Source: a virus. Taken from it: a stretch of 64,000 bases of DNA. The stretch is from positions 1 through 64,000 of the IMG/VR virus record IMGVR_UViG_3300034283_001460; one strand, given 5' to 3'. This document shows, piece after piece, positions 28,577-35,745 of this stretch (position 1 is the stretch's first letter; every line of letters begins with the position of its first letter). Under the pieces are notes generated by a model. It saw nothing but the letters and a program-made list of their open reading frames with translations. It did no database searches and was not told the DNA's origin. A program made the translations under genes and the position numbers.

Positions 28577-28662
28577 CACAATCAGCCACAAGAGGATTGG
28601 CATTGAGTTGTTGCAACTAAACAAAATGCAAGTGGTTGACAGCTTGGAAAGACAAGCAACAT
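28577..28662 (+). other. structured spacer with GAAAGA-loop hairpin
   Basis: GCATT/AATGC encloses AGTTG-TTG-CAACT; then GCTTG-GAAAGA-CAAGC (28642-28657) five bases before scaffold 9. AAGTGGT.GAC before the hairpin matches the 24089 spacer. Confidence 0.5.
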
Positions 28663-28895
28663 AGTCAGGTGGCGGAATGGCTACTTCAACCCCGCGCAGT
28701 CGGAGCAATAGATACGGTTCGAATCCGTTGTGGGGTCAATGAGTAGTTTTGGTAGACGCAGGTTTGTAGGTTACGTGCCACGAGATGAAAGCAACCTTAA
28801 TATCGGAGTTAACAACCGAAAAGATAGTTAAACTATTGACCTGAATTGACAGGAAGTTAAATAATGGCTTACAGGTTCAAATCCTGTCCTGACTA
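28663..28895 (+). ncRNA. tRNA-Leu-like scaffold RNA 9, with nested tRNA-like insert
   Basis: Largest scaffold (233 bases). Shared acceptor and T arms; the D loop is split after GCGGAATGG by about 70 bases (28681-28750), then resumes GGTAGACGC. The usual anticodon position holds a further ~115-base structured insert. Confidence 0.72.
28681..28750 (+). ncRNA. mini tRNA-like insert in the D loop of scaffold 9
   Basis: CTACT/AGTAG closes a fold in which ACCCCGC (28689-28695) pairs with GTGGGGT (28730-28736), with a T arm (ACGG-TTCGAAT-CCGT) and a D-arm-like GC-AGTCGGA-GC but no anticodon arm. About 48 bases, far below tRNA size. Confidence 0.6.
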
Positions 28896-29110
28896 CAATG
28901 AGTAAGAGATACTCAGAGTCTTTAATCCAAGACTTAAACAATGGATAGGGTATTGGGCCGGACATCCTTAAACGCCGGTTTCGTGGGAACAAAGGAGAGC
29001 GACACACCTCCTCCCAGTAGTGTTGACTTTTTCAAGGTGTAAGAACCGCAGGGTTTTGAAAGCAAAAAACCGGGAATATCTACTCACTGGAATCTCAGGT
29101 GGGGTAATTT
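28896..29110 (+). ncRNA. large structured spacer RNA (~215 nt)
   Basis: TGAGTA (28899-28904) pairs with TACTCA (29091-29096). Inside: AGTCTT-TAATCC-AAGACT, GGAT/ATCC, stacked TGGGA/TCCCA with AGGAG/CTCCT, and GGTTTT/AAAACC. Family unknown. Confidence 0.58.
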
Positions 29111-29184
29111 GGTGCGGTAGTTCAGTCGGTTAGAATACAGGCCTGTCACGCCTGGGGTCGCGGGTTCGAGTCCCGTCCGCACCG
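29111..29184 (+). tRNA. tRNA-Asp(GTC)
   Basis: Acceptor GGTGCGG/CCGCACC, anticodon stem CAGGC/GCCTG with loop CTGTCAC, discriminator G. Confidence 0.95.
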
Positions 29185-29323
29185 CTATAGAAACAGAGGA
29201 GGCGTAGAGCAACTAGCCGGGAGAGCGGCGACGCAAGGGTACACACTTAGTAGCTCTCTTATTGGTGTGTGAAGCTTCTTAGTCAGATTCCTGATAAAGT
29301 TGTTCCTGTTTCTTTTGTATATT
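29185..29323 (+). ncRNA. structured spacer RNA
   Basis: AGAAACAG (29189-29196) pairs with CTGTTTCT (29306-29313). Inside: GCGT/ACGC enclosing GCCG/CGGC, ACACAC/GTGTGT, and TCAG-ATTC-CTGA. Confidence 0.58.
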
Positions 29324-29408
29324 GGAGGTTTGGCAGAGTGGTCGATTGCGGTAGTCTTGAAAACTATTGACTGTAACAGGTCCCGGGGTTCGAATCCCTG
29401 AGCCTCCG
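29324..29408 (+). tRNA. tRNA-Ser(TGA)
   Basis: Class II: acceptor GGAGGTT/AGCCTCC, anticodon stem GTAGT/ACTAT with loop CTTGAAA, discriminator G followed by encoded CCA. Confidence 0.94.
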
Positions 29409-29412
29409 CCAT

Positions 29413-29485
<73 letters not shown>

Positions 29486-29509
29486 CTAACTTTTAAATCC
29501 CCCTTTCTT

Positions 29510-29701
29510 ATGTCAAAAGCAGAGAAAATTCTCTACATGGTTATGTACACCTTGTTCACCGTTGGTACAATCCTTGCAATTGCTCGTAATGAATACGGCC
29601 ATGCAATCTGGGTTATCACCGGGTTTATGTGGATGCATAACGCCTTTACCAATCGCCGGGAAGTAATTAAGCTCCAGGAAGAGTTGGAAAGTACAAAGTA
29701 A
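29510..29701 (+). CDS. small two-pass membrane protein, 63 aa
   Basis: Begins MSKAEKILYMVMYTLFTVGT; two hydrophobic segments (about residues 7-24 and 29-45) and a charged C-terminal tail (KLQEELESTK). It lies between tRNA-Pro and a lipoprotein gene within array 2. No recognised family. Confidence 0.65.
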   Translation: MSKAEKILYMVMYTLFTVGTILAIARNEYGHAIWVITGFMWMHNAFTNRREVIKLQEELESTK

Positions 29702-29714
29702 GTTCATATATTTA
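29684..29714 (+). promoter_or_regulatory. Bacteroidota-type promoter (small lipoprotein)
   Basis: TTG 29684-29686, 20 bases, TATATTTA 29707-29714, then TATAAG; same variant as 23515. Confidence 0.72.
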
Positions 29715-29746
29715 TATAAGTTAATCAATTAATTAAATTCAAAGTT

Positions 29747-29902
29747 ATGAAAAATTTCATGCTTATGGCTGCTGCCGTTCTCGCTCTTGCTTCTTGCGCT
29801 AACACCGAAGAAGTAGCTGTTGAAGAAGTATCAGTAGACACTACCGCCGTAGTAGAAGATACTACTGTAGTAGCAGAAGGTGACGAAGCAGCTGCAGAAT
29901 AA
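29747..29902 (+). CDS. small acidic lipoprotein, 51 aa
   Basis: MKNFMLMAAAVLALASCANT is a textbook lipoprotein signal with the Cys at residue 17. The mature ~35 residues are almost only Glu, Val, Thr, Asp and Ala in a repetitive pattern, probably disordered. It has its own promoter inside the tRNA array. Function unknown; similar tiny acidic lipoproteins are common in Bacteroidota genomes. Confidence 0.7.
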   Translation: MKNFMLMAAAVLALASCANTEEVAVEEVSVDTTAVVEDTTVVAEGDEAAAE

Positions 29903-30029
29903 TACTGAGTCTAGCCTCCAAATCCTAATAGCCGAAAGGTGATGGTTAGGTTGACGTGGGAAAAGTCAACAACAGAGCAGGGGAAGAGCGTGAACCAATA
30001 AGCGCCTCGTCGAAATGCTTCCCCAATTT
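29903..30029 (+). ncRNA. structured spacer RNA
   Basis: CCTAA/TTAGG (29924-29950), TTGAC/GTCAA hairpin, and GGGGAAG (29980-29986) paired with CTTCCCC (30018-30024). Confidence 0.55.
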
Positions 30030-30102
30030 GCCTCCATAGCTCAGTTGGTAGAGCTGCTGATTTGTAATCAGCAGGTCGGCGGTTCGAGTCCGTCTGGAGG
30101 CT
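30030..30102 (+). tRNA. tRNA-Thr(TGT)
   Basis: Acceptor GCCTCCA/TGGAGGC, anticodon stem GCTGA/TCAGC with loop TTTGTAA, discriminator T. Confidence 0.95.
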
Positions 30103-30251
30103 CAGCAGTTACCTGATTTAGCACTAGGACGGTAACAACCATTGGAGGAAGCTAACCTCACGAATGGTCCTGTAGGTTGTCGATTAATCGCGTAAAGTTT
30201 CCTACCAGGTAGAGTAGGTGAGTCCTTGTTGGTGATAAAGCTCTACCGTTT
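30103..30251 (+). ncRNA. structured spacer RNA
   Basis: GTTACC/GGTAAC (30108-30136), ACAACC (30135-30140) with GGTTGT (30175-30180), ACCATT/AATGGT, and GGTAGAG (30208-30214) with CTCTACC (30241-30247). Confidence 0.52.
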
Positions 30252-30324
30252 GCGAAAGTAGCTCAGTTGGTAGAGCATGACCTTGCCAAGGTCAGGGTCG
30301 CCGGTTCGAACCCGGTCTTTCGCT
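30252..30324 (+). tRNA. tRNA-Gly(GCC)
   Basis: Acceptor GCGAAAG/CTTTCGC, anticodon stem TGACC/GGTCA with loop TTGCCAA, discriminator T. Confidence 0.95.
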
Positions 30325-30329
30325 CTAAT

Positions 30330-30402
30330 GCGGTAATAGCTCAGTTGGTAGAGCACGTTCCTTCCAAGTACGGGGTCGCAGGTTCGAATCCTGTTTACCG
30401 CT
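30330..30402 (+). tRNA. tRNA-Gly(TCC)
   Basis: Acceptor GCGGTAA/TTACCGC, anticodon region CGTTC-CTTCCAA-GTACG with one T-T mismatch in the stem, discriminator T. Confidence 0.91.
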
Positions 30403-30706
30403 CAAAAGTAATGTGGCTGAATAAAGGGTTAAGAGTCCTTAAGGCACTGGTCGATCTGCTGAAAAGCAGTGAGGTTGGGTCATACAGACATATGAGTTAA
30501 AACCACTCAAACTATAGGGTAGAATGCGCAACCCGGTAGTCAATGAGGTCCCGCCAAGTGAGATAATTATGATCTTTGCAACGGGTGCTGGTAGTCAAGC
30601 CAGCTGGTCATTACAGCAGAACTAGCTACTCTGTTGGACCATGGGTGAAAAGGGGTATGTCCAGGACGTGTAGGTAGTCAGGAATCCTATCATTATTTTT
30701 TTTTAA
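30403..30706 (+). ncRNA. large structured RNA (~300 nt) between tRNA-Gly and tRNA-Asn
   Basis: No plausible gene in about 300 bases. Hairpins: TTAAG-AGTC-CTTAA, CTGCT-GAAA-AGCAG (30456-30469, GNRA loop), TGAGT/ACTCA, long-range ACCCG (30531-30535) with CGGGT (30582-30586), CTGG/CCAG, CAGCAG/CTGTTG and TGGAC/GTCCA. GGTAGTCA occurs three times (30535, 30590, 30673). A T9 tract lies near the 3' end. No match to RNase P, tmRNA or group I intron that I can recognise. Confidence 0.6.
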
Positions 30707-30778
30707 GCTCATGTGGCGCAGTGGTAGCGCAGTAGACTGTTAATCTATTGGTCGTTGGTTCGAATCCATCCATGAGCG
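30707..30778 (+). tRNA. tRNA-Asn(GTT)
   Basis: Acceptor GCTCATG/CATGAGC, anticodon stem GTAGA/TCTAT with loop CTGTTAA, discriminator G. Confidence 0.95.
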
Positions 30779-30803
30779 CTTAATTTACCAGTATGTCAAA
30801 AAT

Positions 30804-30877
30804 GGGCCTGTAGCTCAGTCGGTTAGAGCGAGGGACTCATAATCCCCAGGTCCCAGGTTCGAGCCCTGGCAGGCCCA
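30804..30877 (+). tRNA. tRNA with CAT anticodon (Ile2 or Met)
   Basis: Acceptor GGGCCTG/CAGGCCC, anticodon region AGGGA-CTCATAA-TCCCC, discriminator A. The body resembles tRNA-Ile2, whose C34 is changed to lysidine to read AUA; elongator Met is the alternative. Confidence 0.9.
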
Positions 30878-30961
30878 CACTTAAACTAAACATAAACTTA
30901 AGTTAAACTTGATAAGAGAGTTTAATTCTATCTTATAATAAGATTAATTAACTTAACGATT

Positions 30962-32470
30962 ATGAAAAAACTAGCGTTACTATTTGGGTTTATTTCAACA
31001 ACCCTACTTGCACAAACTTCATTTTGGACTCCTACAGTATATAGAGGAGCATTTGAACCAGCTCCGGCCCCGATGTGGACTGACAGCTGGACTAACTGGG
31101 ACCCGCAGTATACAATCTATCCAACTCCTACTGATGTAGTATCGGATTCAATTACTTCAAATACTACTTGGACTAACAACAAGACTTATTTAGTTCAAGG
31201 CCCACTCTACGTAAAAGCTAATCTTACTATCCAGCCAGGTACTGTAGTTTTATTTGATAAGACAGCAGCCGGTTCTGCTTTGATTGTAACCAATAAGGGT
31301 AGACTATTTGCAGACGGACAAGAGAACAGCCCAATCATATTTGCTTCAAATGCCATCCCGGGTCAAAGATCAATCGGGGACTGGGGAGGAATTGTACTAT
31401 TAGGTGAGGCTAAAAATAATCTGCCAGCTAACACTGCTTCAGGTACTCCTGCAGGTATTGGTTATATTGAAGGTTTACCTACATCCAAAAATACTCAATA
31501 CGGAGGCAACAACGATGAAGACACCTCAGGAGTTCTAAGGTATATCAGGATTGAATTTGCCGGGTATGCTTACCAGCCTGATAAGGAAATCAATGGTATA
31601 ACATTTGGTTCAGTGGGTAGAGGTACTCTAGTAGATTACGTTCAAGTATCGTTTGCTAATGATGATGCCTTTGAATGGTTTGGAGGTACTATAAATTGCA
31701 AGCACTTGGTTTCATACCGCAACCTGGACGACGACATGGATTGCGATTTTGGCTACAGAGGTAAAGTTCAATTTGCTTTAATTGTTAGAGATCCTTTTAT
31801 TGCTGACCAGTCATCAGGTTCAACCTCAGAAGGATTTGAATGTGATAATGACGGCTCCGGCTCTAACAACGGACCTAAGACAGCTGCTACATTCTCTAAC
31901 GTAACTGCTATCGGTCCACTAAGAGGTGACCTACAAGCTACAGTCGATCCTAAGTTTAGAAGAGCTTTAAGACTCCGCCGGAACAGTGAAATGAAAATCT
32001 TCAACTCAGTCTTTATAGACTTTAAAGATGGTATTCATATTGACGGAACTTCCACAGAAACAAATGCACTACAGAGTAGGTTAGTGTTCCAAAATAATCT
32101 GATTGCTGGCTGCAGCGGTAAATTTATCCTCAGAGGCACTAATCCTTCTTTTGATGCCGGTGCCTGGTATTTTACTTCTAATGATACTCTAGCAGTTTCT
32201 ACTGGATTATTTACCACTCCCTACAGCTACCTACAGCCTGACTATCGTCCATCAGCTACTAGCGGACTAGACACAGGAGCAAGCTTCACCGACACAAACT
32301 TGATCGGTAACACTATCTCAGTTAACGAAGAGCAGTTAGATGTTACTTATGAGATTTATGATTGGTACGGTAACTTAGTCTATATTGGGAAACATATACC
32401 CTACGACAGACTTAAAGGATTATATGTAATCAAATATAGTGCCAAGCTAGAAAAAGTATTTGTATACTAA
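30962..32470 (+). CDS. secreted beta-helix-like protein with possible T9SS-type C terminus
   Basis: A 502-residue exported protein. Signal peptide MKKLALLFGFISTTLLAQ. The body has a right-handed beta-helix rhythm (YLVQGPLYVKANLTIQPGTV, then IIFASN, GGIVLLGEA, LRYIRIEFAGY, VDYVQVSFANDDAFEWFGG) as in Bacteroidota surface proteins. The end (YDWYGNLVYIGK ... LKGLYVIKYS ... KVFVY) resembles a T9SS sorting domain. Upstream is AT-rich with only a weak promoter. Likely secreted or displayed on the infected cell; a virion role is possible. Confidence 0.68.
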   Translation: MKKLALLFGFISTTLLAQTSFWTPTVYRGAFEPAPAPMWTDSWTNWDPQYTIYPTPTDVVSDSITSNTTWTNNKTYLVQGPLYVKANLTIQPGTVVLFDKTAAGSALIVTNKGRLFADGQENSPIIFASNAIPGQRSIGDWGGIVLLGEAKNNLPANTASGTPAGIGYIEGLPTSKNTQYGGNNDEDTSGVLRYIRIEFAGYAYQPDKEINGITFGSVGRGTLVDYVQVSFANDDAFEWFGGTINCKHLVSYRNLDDDMDCDFGYRGKVQFALIVRDPFIADQSSGSTSEGFECDNDGSGSNNGPKTAATFSNVTAIGPLRGDLQATVDPKFRRALRLRRNSEMKIFNSVFIDFKDGIHIDGTSTETNALQSRLVFQNNLIAGCSGKFILRGTNPSFDAGAWYFTSNDTLAVSTGLFTTPYSYLQPDYRPSATSGLDTGASFTDTNLIGNTISVNEEQLDVTYEIYDWYGNLVYIGKHIPYDRLKGLYVIKYSAKLEKVFVY

Positions 32471-32471
32471 G

Positions 32472-32502
32472 TTGGGGGACTAAAAGGCTCTTCGTATCTT
32501 TA
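32472..32502 (+). promoter_or_regulatory. Bacteroidota-type promoter, near-leaderless
   Basis: TTG 32472-32474, 20 bases, TATCTTTA 32495-32502; ATG at 32506, three bases later. Confidence 0.72.
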
Positions 32503-32505
32503 GGT

Positions 32506-33009
32506 ATGGAAGATATGTGCCCGTTTAAGCCCGTTCACTCGGTGGAGTGGCTGGAGAACTACTTTGCCGAGAACTGCTTTAAGAAGCCCTACGACCGCTT
32601 TATGTGGTGGAGGGGATACGTTACTAAGAAGAAGCCTTTGTTCGCTCATGCTCACCTCAAGGATAAAGTAATGAACGGGGACTACGACTTACCTCATTAC
32701 GGGTACGAGGCCGAGCTTGTGGAGCATAAGCTACGTCATGCCTACTTGACTAGGAATGATATTACCGGGTTTAACGAAGCTCAGGGTCTGAATATGTCCC
32801 GGCGCAAGCGACTGCTTGAAGATCAGATCAAAGAAGATACCAAGCGCCTGGAAGGACTTTATAAGGATTGTAAAAAGAACTACGACCTGACTAAGGAGCA
32901 GGTCCAGGATGAGATAATGAATCTTGACGGCGATAGTGTTAAGGATCTTTATTTGATGCTAGAAAAAAAATACGGAAAAAAAACTGTTGCCGTTCCTAAA
33001 TTTAAATAG
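32506..33009 (+). CDS. hypothetical protein, 167 aa
   Basis: Not recognised. The N-terminal half is aromatic (NYFAENCFKKPYDRFMWWRG), the C-terminal half charged and helical, probably coiled coil. A similar plan occurs in uncharacterised structural or replication-associated proteins of T4-like phages. Its mRNA is probably leaderless. Confidence 0.62.
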   Translation: MEDMCPFKPVHSVEWLENYFAENCFKKPYDRFMWWRGYVTKKKPLFAHAHLKDKVMNGDYDLPHYGYEAELVEHKLRHAYLTRNDITGFNEAQGLNMSRRKRLLEDQIKEDTKRLEGLYKDCKKNYDLTKEQVQDEIMNLDGDSVKDLYLMLEKKYGKKTVAVPKFK

Positions 33010-33027
33010 AGGAAAAGTAAATCCGTA

Positions 33028-33035
33028 TATATTTA
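33028..33035 (+). promoter_or_regulatory. weak promoter-like -7 element
   Basis: TATATTTA followed by TATAAAA, as in the TATATATTTATATAA promoter variant, but no TTG lies 20 bases upstream. Confidence 0.4.
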
Positions 33036-33059
33036 TATAAAATAAAAAAAGTAAAAATT

Positions 33060-33362
33060 ATGTTAAAGCGTTTTTGGAATTGGTTATTAGGTAAGACTAC
33101 TGTTGATGAAAAGATTGTTGAGAAAGTTCATCAGATCAAAGTAAGAGCAGAAAGGATTGAAAAAGAGATTGAAGATGTAGTTGTTGCTGTAAAAGAAGTA
33201 GGTAAGCAAGCCTCCGATGTCGCTAAAGCTGTGAAGGGCTCACCGAGCCGCACTCGCAAGCCAGCAGCAAAAAAAAATGCTCCTGCACCGACTGCAACTG
33301 CAGTTGAAGCTACTCCTGCTGCCAAGAGAACAGCCTCCAACGGCCGCAAATCTAGCAAGTAG
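33060..33362 (+). CDS. coiled-coil protein with basic Ala/Lys/Pro-rich tail
   Basis: A 100-residue protein. Residues about 14-60 form a likely coiled coil (ERIEKEIEDVVVAVKEVG); residues 60-100 are a histone H1-like tail (SRTRKPAAKKNAPAPTATAV, AAKRTASNGRK). DNA or nucleoid binding is suggested by composition only. The next gene starts at GTG overlapping the stop. Confidence 0.6.
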   Translation: MLKRFWNWLLGKTTVDEKIVEKVHQIKVRAERIEKEIEDVVVAVKEVGKQASDVAKAVKGSPSRTRKPAAKKNAPAPTATAVEATPAAKRTASNGRKSSK

Positions 33363-33604
33363 TGAATCCTAACTTGAACGTAAGCCTAGATCAGACCCTC
33401 CCTGTTGAGTGTGAGGAGTGCGGAGGGCTTTACTTTGAACAGGCTCTCCACATCCGAAAGGTATCAGGCCTCTTAACGGGGACTGGACAGACCTCATACC
33501 TTCCGATTCCGGTCTTTGCGTGTAAGGCATGCGGACACGTTAACACGGAATTTTTACCCAAAGAGTTAAAAGATTTGCCGGGTGATCAAGACAGTACAAA
33601 TTAG
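33362..33604 (+). CDS. zinc-ribbon protein, 80 aa
   Basis: Two cysteine pairs, CEECGG near residue 17 and CKACGH near 54, form a zinc ribbon around a short beta segment. Starts at GTG overlapping the previous stop. No enzymatic motif. Zinc ribbons of this sort are often small transcription or repair partners in phages. Confidence 0.65.
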   Translation: MNPNLNVSLDQTLPVECEECGGLYFEQALHIRKVSGLLTGTGQTSYLPIPVFACKACGHVNTEFLPKELKDLPGDQDSTN

Positions 33605-33686
33605 AGTTCAGTTCAACGAACCGATCTGGATGTATGACGGACTTCAGGAGTCTATCTACGATGATTTTACGGACGAAGAAGAGTAA
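33582..33686 (+). CDS. small acidic hypothetical protein, 34 aa
   Basis: Starts at GTG inside the zinc-ribbon gene and ends in DDFTDEEE; short but neatly bounded by overlap and a terminator. Function unknown. Confidence 0.45.
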   Translation: MIKTVQIRVQFNEPIWMYDGLQESIYDDFTDEEE

Positions 33687-33711
33687 CTAAAAAGGTAACT
33701 TTTCTTTAGGG

Positions 33712-33731
33712 AGGGACTTCAGGTCCCTTTT
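33712..33731 (+). terminator. intrinsic terminator
   Basis: AGGGAC-TTCAG-GTCCCT followed by TTTCC; closes the 32.5-33.7 kb unit. Confidence 0.65.
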
Positions 33732-33804
33732 CCTGTTTCTATTTATTAAGGAATTGTTATTAGTAATTGTTGTTTAGAAGACAAAATATAATTAATAACT
33801 TTCT

Positions 33805-35739
33805 ATGAAAAGAATTTTTGTAGCCCTCGCTATACTAATAGGAGCAACAGCCCAAGCCCAGAACGGTGCCAACGAAATACTGCCAGCCCCTAACTCCGCC
33901 ACCCCTTTTATATTGGTTGATACTCTGTTTACTCTGAGTAACTATCCAGCCACTTACACTGACGTGTACATCCACTTTGCCAACCCGACTGCAAGTCCGG
34001 TTAAAGCTGTTCAGTTTAGGTTATACTACGACAATACTAAATTCTCTGGAGCGACGATGTTCTGGGGTCCAACAGCACAGCCCATCGCCGATAAGTACGG
34101 ATCTTACTTCGATGTAAATGCTAGCGGGTATCTCAACATAGTAGCGACCTACACCGGTACCAATACTACTTACGACTGGAATGACGGTGCGATGTTTAAA
34201 TTAAGACTTACTCACGGTGCAAACTACAAAGGAGTTGTTACTCCTGTAGTCACTACCGGAGCCGGATCCTACACCAGTCTAGCCACAGTAGGCAACGGAA
34301 CGGACGTAGCTCTTACCTTATTTAACTACGGAGGAGCATTCCAAATGACACCTCTAACCTTCCCTATCAGGGTTAAGAACCCAGATCTATCTCCTGCACA
34401 GGGTGTTTGGTTTTCAGCAGCAAAGAGACTTAAGTCAACTCCTCAAGCTACTTGGCAGTCTATCGCTTCTGATTCCACCAACGGAAGCGGTTTAGTACAG
34501 TTCACCCATCCTCTTGATACCAACTACTGGCATCTTAAGATTGCCTCTCGTACTGATACGATGTCAGACGGAGGTGCTATCTCTATAACCGATGCTTACA
34601 AATTAGCCAACCACGTCACCGGTCAAGATACTCTTGCAGGTACCGAGTGGTATGCTGGTGATATCAATGAATCAGGAACGGTAACCATCTCTGACGGCTT
34701 CTCAGTATTCAGTAGACTGGCTCTACAGAGCACTACCTGGAGCGGATTGTTTACAGGAGTCAATAACGTTGCAATGCAATGGCCTAATGGTTTTGCAACA
34801 GCTCAATCAGCAGTAGCAGCTCCCAACTGGAGTACCAATCCTAGAATGTACAGCATCGATACAATCGTTAACAGACTAGACTCAATCAACCCTTACATTT
34901 ATGTGATCGGTGATGCTACTACAACCGGGTATAACAACCCCGCCACCATCCTTGCCAAGAAAGACCCAACCGGTGATGGAACTACCCAGTACATCTTAGA
35001 CCCAGGAGTCTATCTTTCAAACAAGTTAGACACAGTTCAGTTTAGGTTCCCTAAGTTAGTACTATCGACTGACAACTTCGTTGACGTACCGGTTACCATG
35101 TACACCTTCGGCAATAAGATCGGAGCAGCTCAGATGGGCTTTGAATACGACACCAACATCTTCGAATTTACTTCCATAGAAGCAGGACCAGTAGCTGCTA
35201 AATGGACTAGCCTGATCAGTGTTGAGAAGGGAAGAGTGTTCTGGGCCGGTCACGAAGACAAGCTGAACCCAGGAGTGCTAGAGGCGATGAGTAATGCTTT
35301 CACTTTCAGATTCAGAGTTAAATCAATCCTAGGATGGACTTCTACTCCGATCAGAATCTTTGATAAGGCAGCTGGTAACGAAAAAGCAGTTGACCTATCG
35401 GTTAAGCCTTCTCCTAACGATGGATCGATCATCAACGGAAGAGCTGCTCTAGACCCTGCCACATTGGAGAAGATATACGGCTTCTATGTCTACCCTAACC
35501 CGATCACAGAACTTACCAACGGATGGGCTATAGCTGAATTCTACACCGAAGACAAGCAGCCCCTCACCATAGTAGTTGCTAACATGCAGGGACAGATTCT
35601 AAAAGCTGAAAAAATAGAAGAGACTGATTTAGGTTTCCAAGTCAAAGGAATCTATATGGGTGACCTACCCAGAGGAACTTACTTCGTAAGAATGGTTATG
35701 AACGATAGAGATAAAGTTTACAAAATAATTAAATACTAA
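33805..35739 (+). CDS. secreted protein with dockerin-like repeat and T9SS sorting domain
   Basis: A 644-residue exported protein. Signal peptide MKRIFVALAILIGATAQAQ. Two cohesin-like beta regions (residues about 35-170 and 400-510), and between them a dockerin-like calcium motif GDINESGTVTISDGF near 290. The last ~80 residues (YGFYVYPNPITE ... VANMQGQIL ... GTYFVRMV ... YKIIKY) are a type A T9SS C-terminal sorting domain, the signal that sends Bacteroidota proteins across the outer membrane. In a phage this implies hijack of host T9SS to put a phage protein on the cell surface. First gene of the surface operon. Confidence 0.85.
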   Translation: MKRIFVALAILIGATAQAQNGANEILPAPNSATPFILVDTLFTLSNYPATYTDVYIHFANPTASPVKAVQFRLYYDNTKFSGATMFWGPTAQPIADKYGSYFDVNASGYLNIVATYTGTNTTYDWNDGAMFKLRLTHGANYKGVVTPVVTTGAGSYTSLATVGNGTDVALTLFNYGGAFQMTPLTFPIRVKNPDLSPAQGVWFSAAKRLKSTPQATWQSIASDSTNGSGLVQFTHPLDTNYWHLKIASRTDTMSDGGAISITDAYKLANHVTGQDTLAGTEWYAGDINESGTVTISDGFSVFSRLALQSTTWSGLFTGVNNVAMQWPNGFATAQSAVAAPNWSTNPRMYSIDTIVNRLDSINPYIYVIGDATTTGYNNPATILAKKDPTGDGTTQYILDPGVYLSNKLDTVQFRFPKLVLSTDNFVDVPVTMYTFGNKIGAAQMGFEYDTNIFEFTSIEAGPVAAKWTSLISVEKGRVFWAGHEDKLNPGVLEAMSNAFTFRFRVKSILGWTSTPIRIFDKAAGNEKAVDLSVKPSPNDGSIINGRAALDPATLEKIYGFYVYPNPITELTNGWAIAEFYTEDKQPLTIVVANMQGQILKAEKIEETDLGFQVKGIYMGDLPRGTYFVRMVMNDRDKVYKIIKY

Positions 35740-35745
35740 AATGTC

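Noticed and set aside
23971-28895. CRISPR array reading of the repeated AGTCAGG... and ...CCTGACTAC blocks
   Set aside because: The constant blocks are two different sequences that pair with each other as tRNA arms, spacing is irregular, and no cas genes are present.
30403-30706. Group I intron or tmRNA
   Set aside because: No P7/P3 core or splice context, no tRNA-Ala-like ends and no tag-peptide frame could be recognised.
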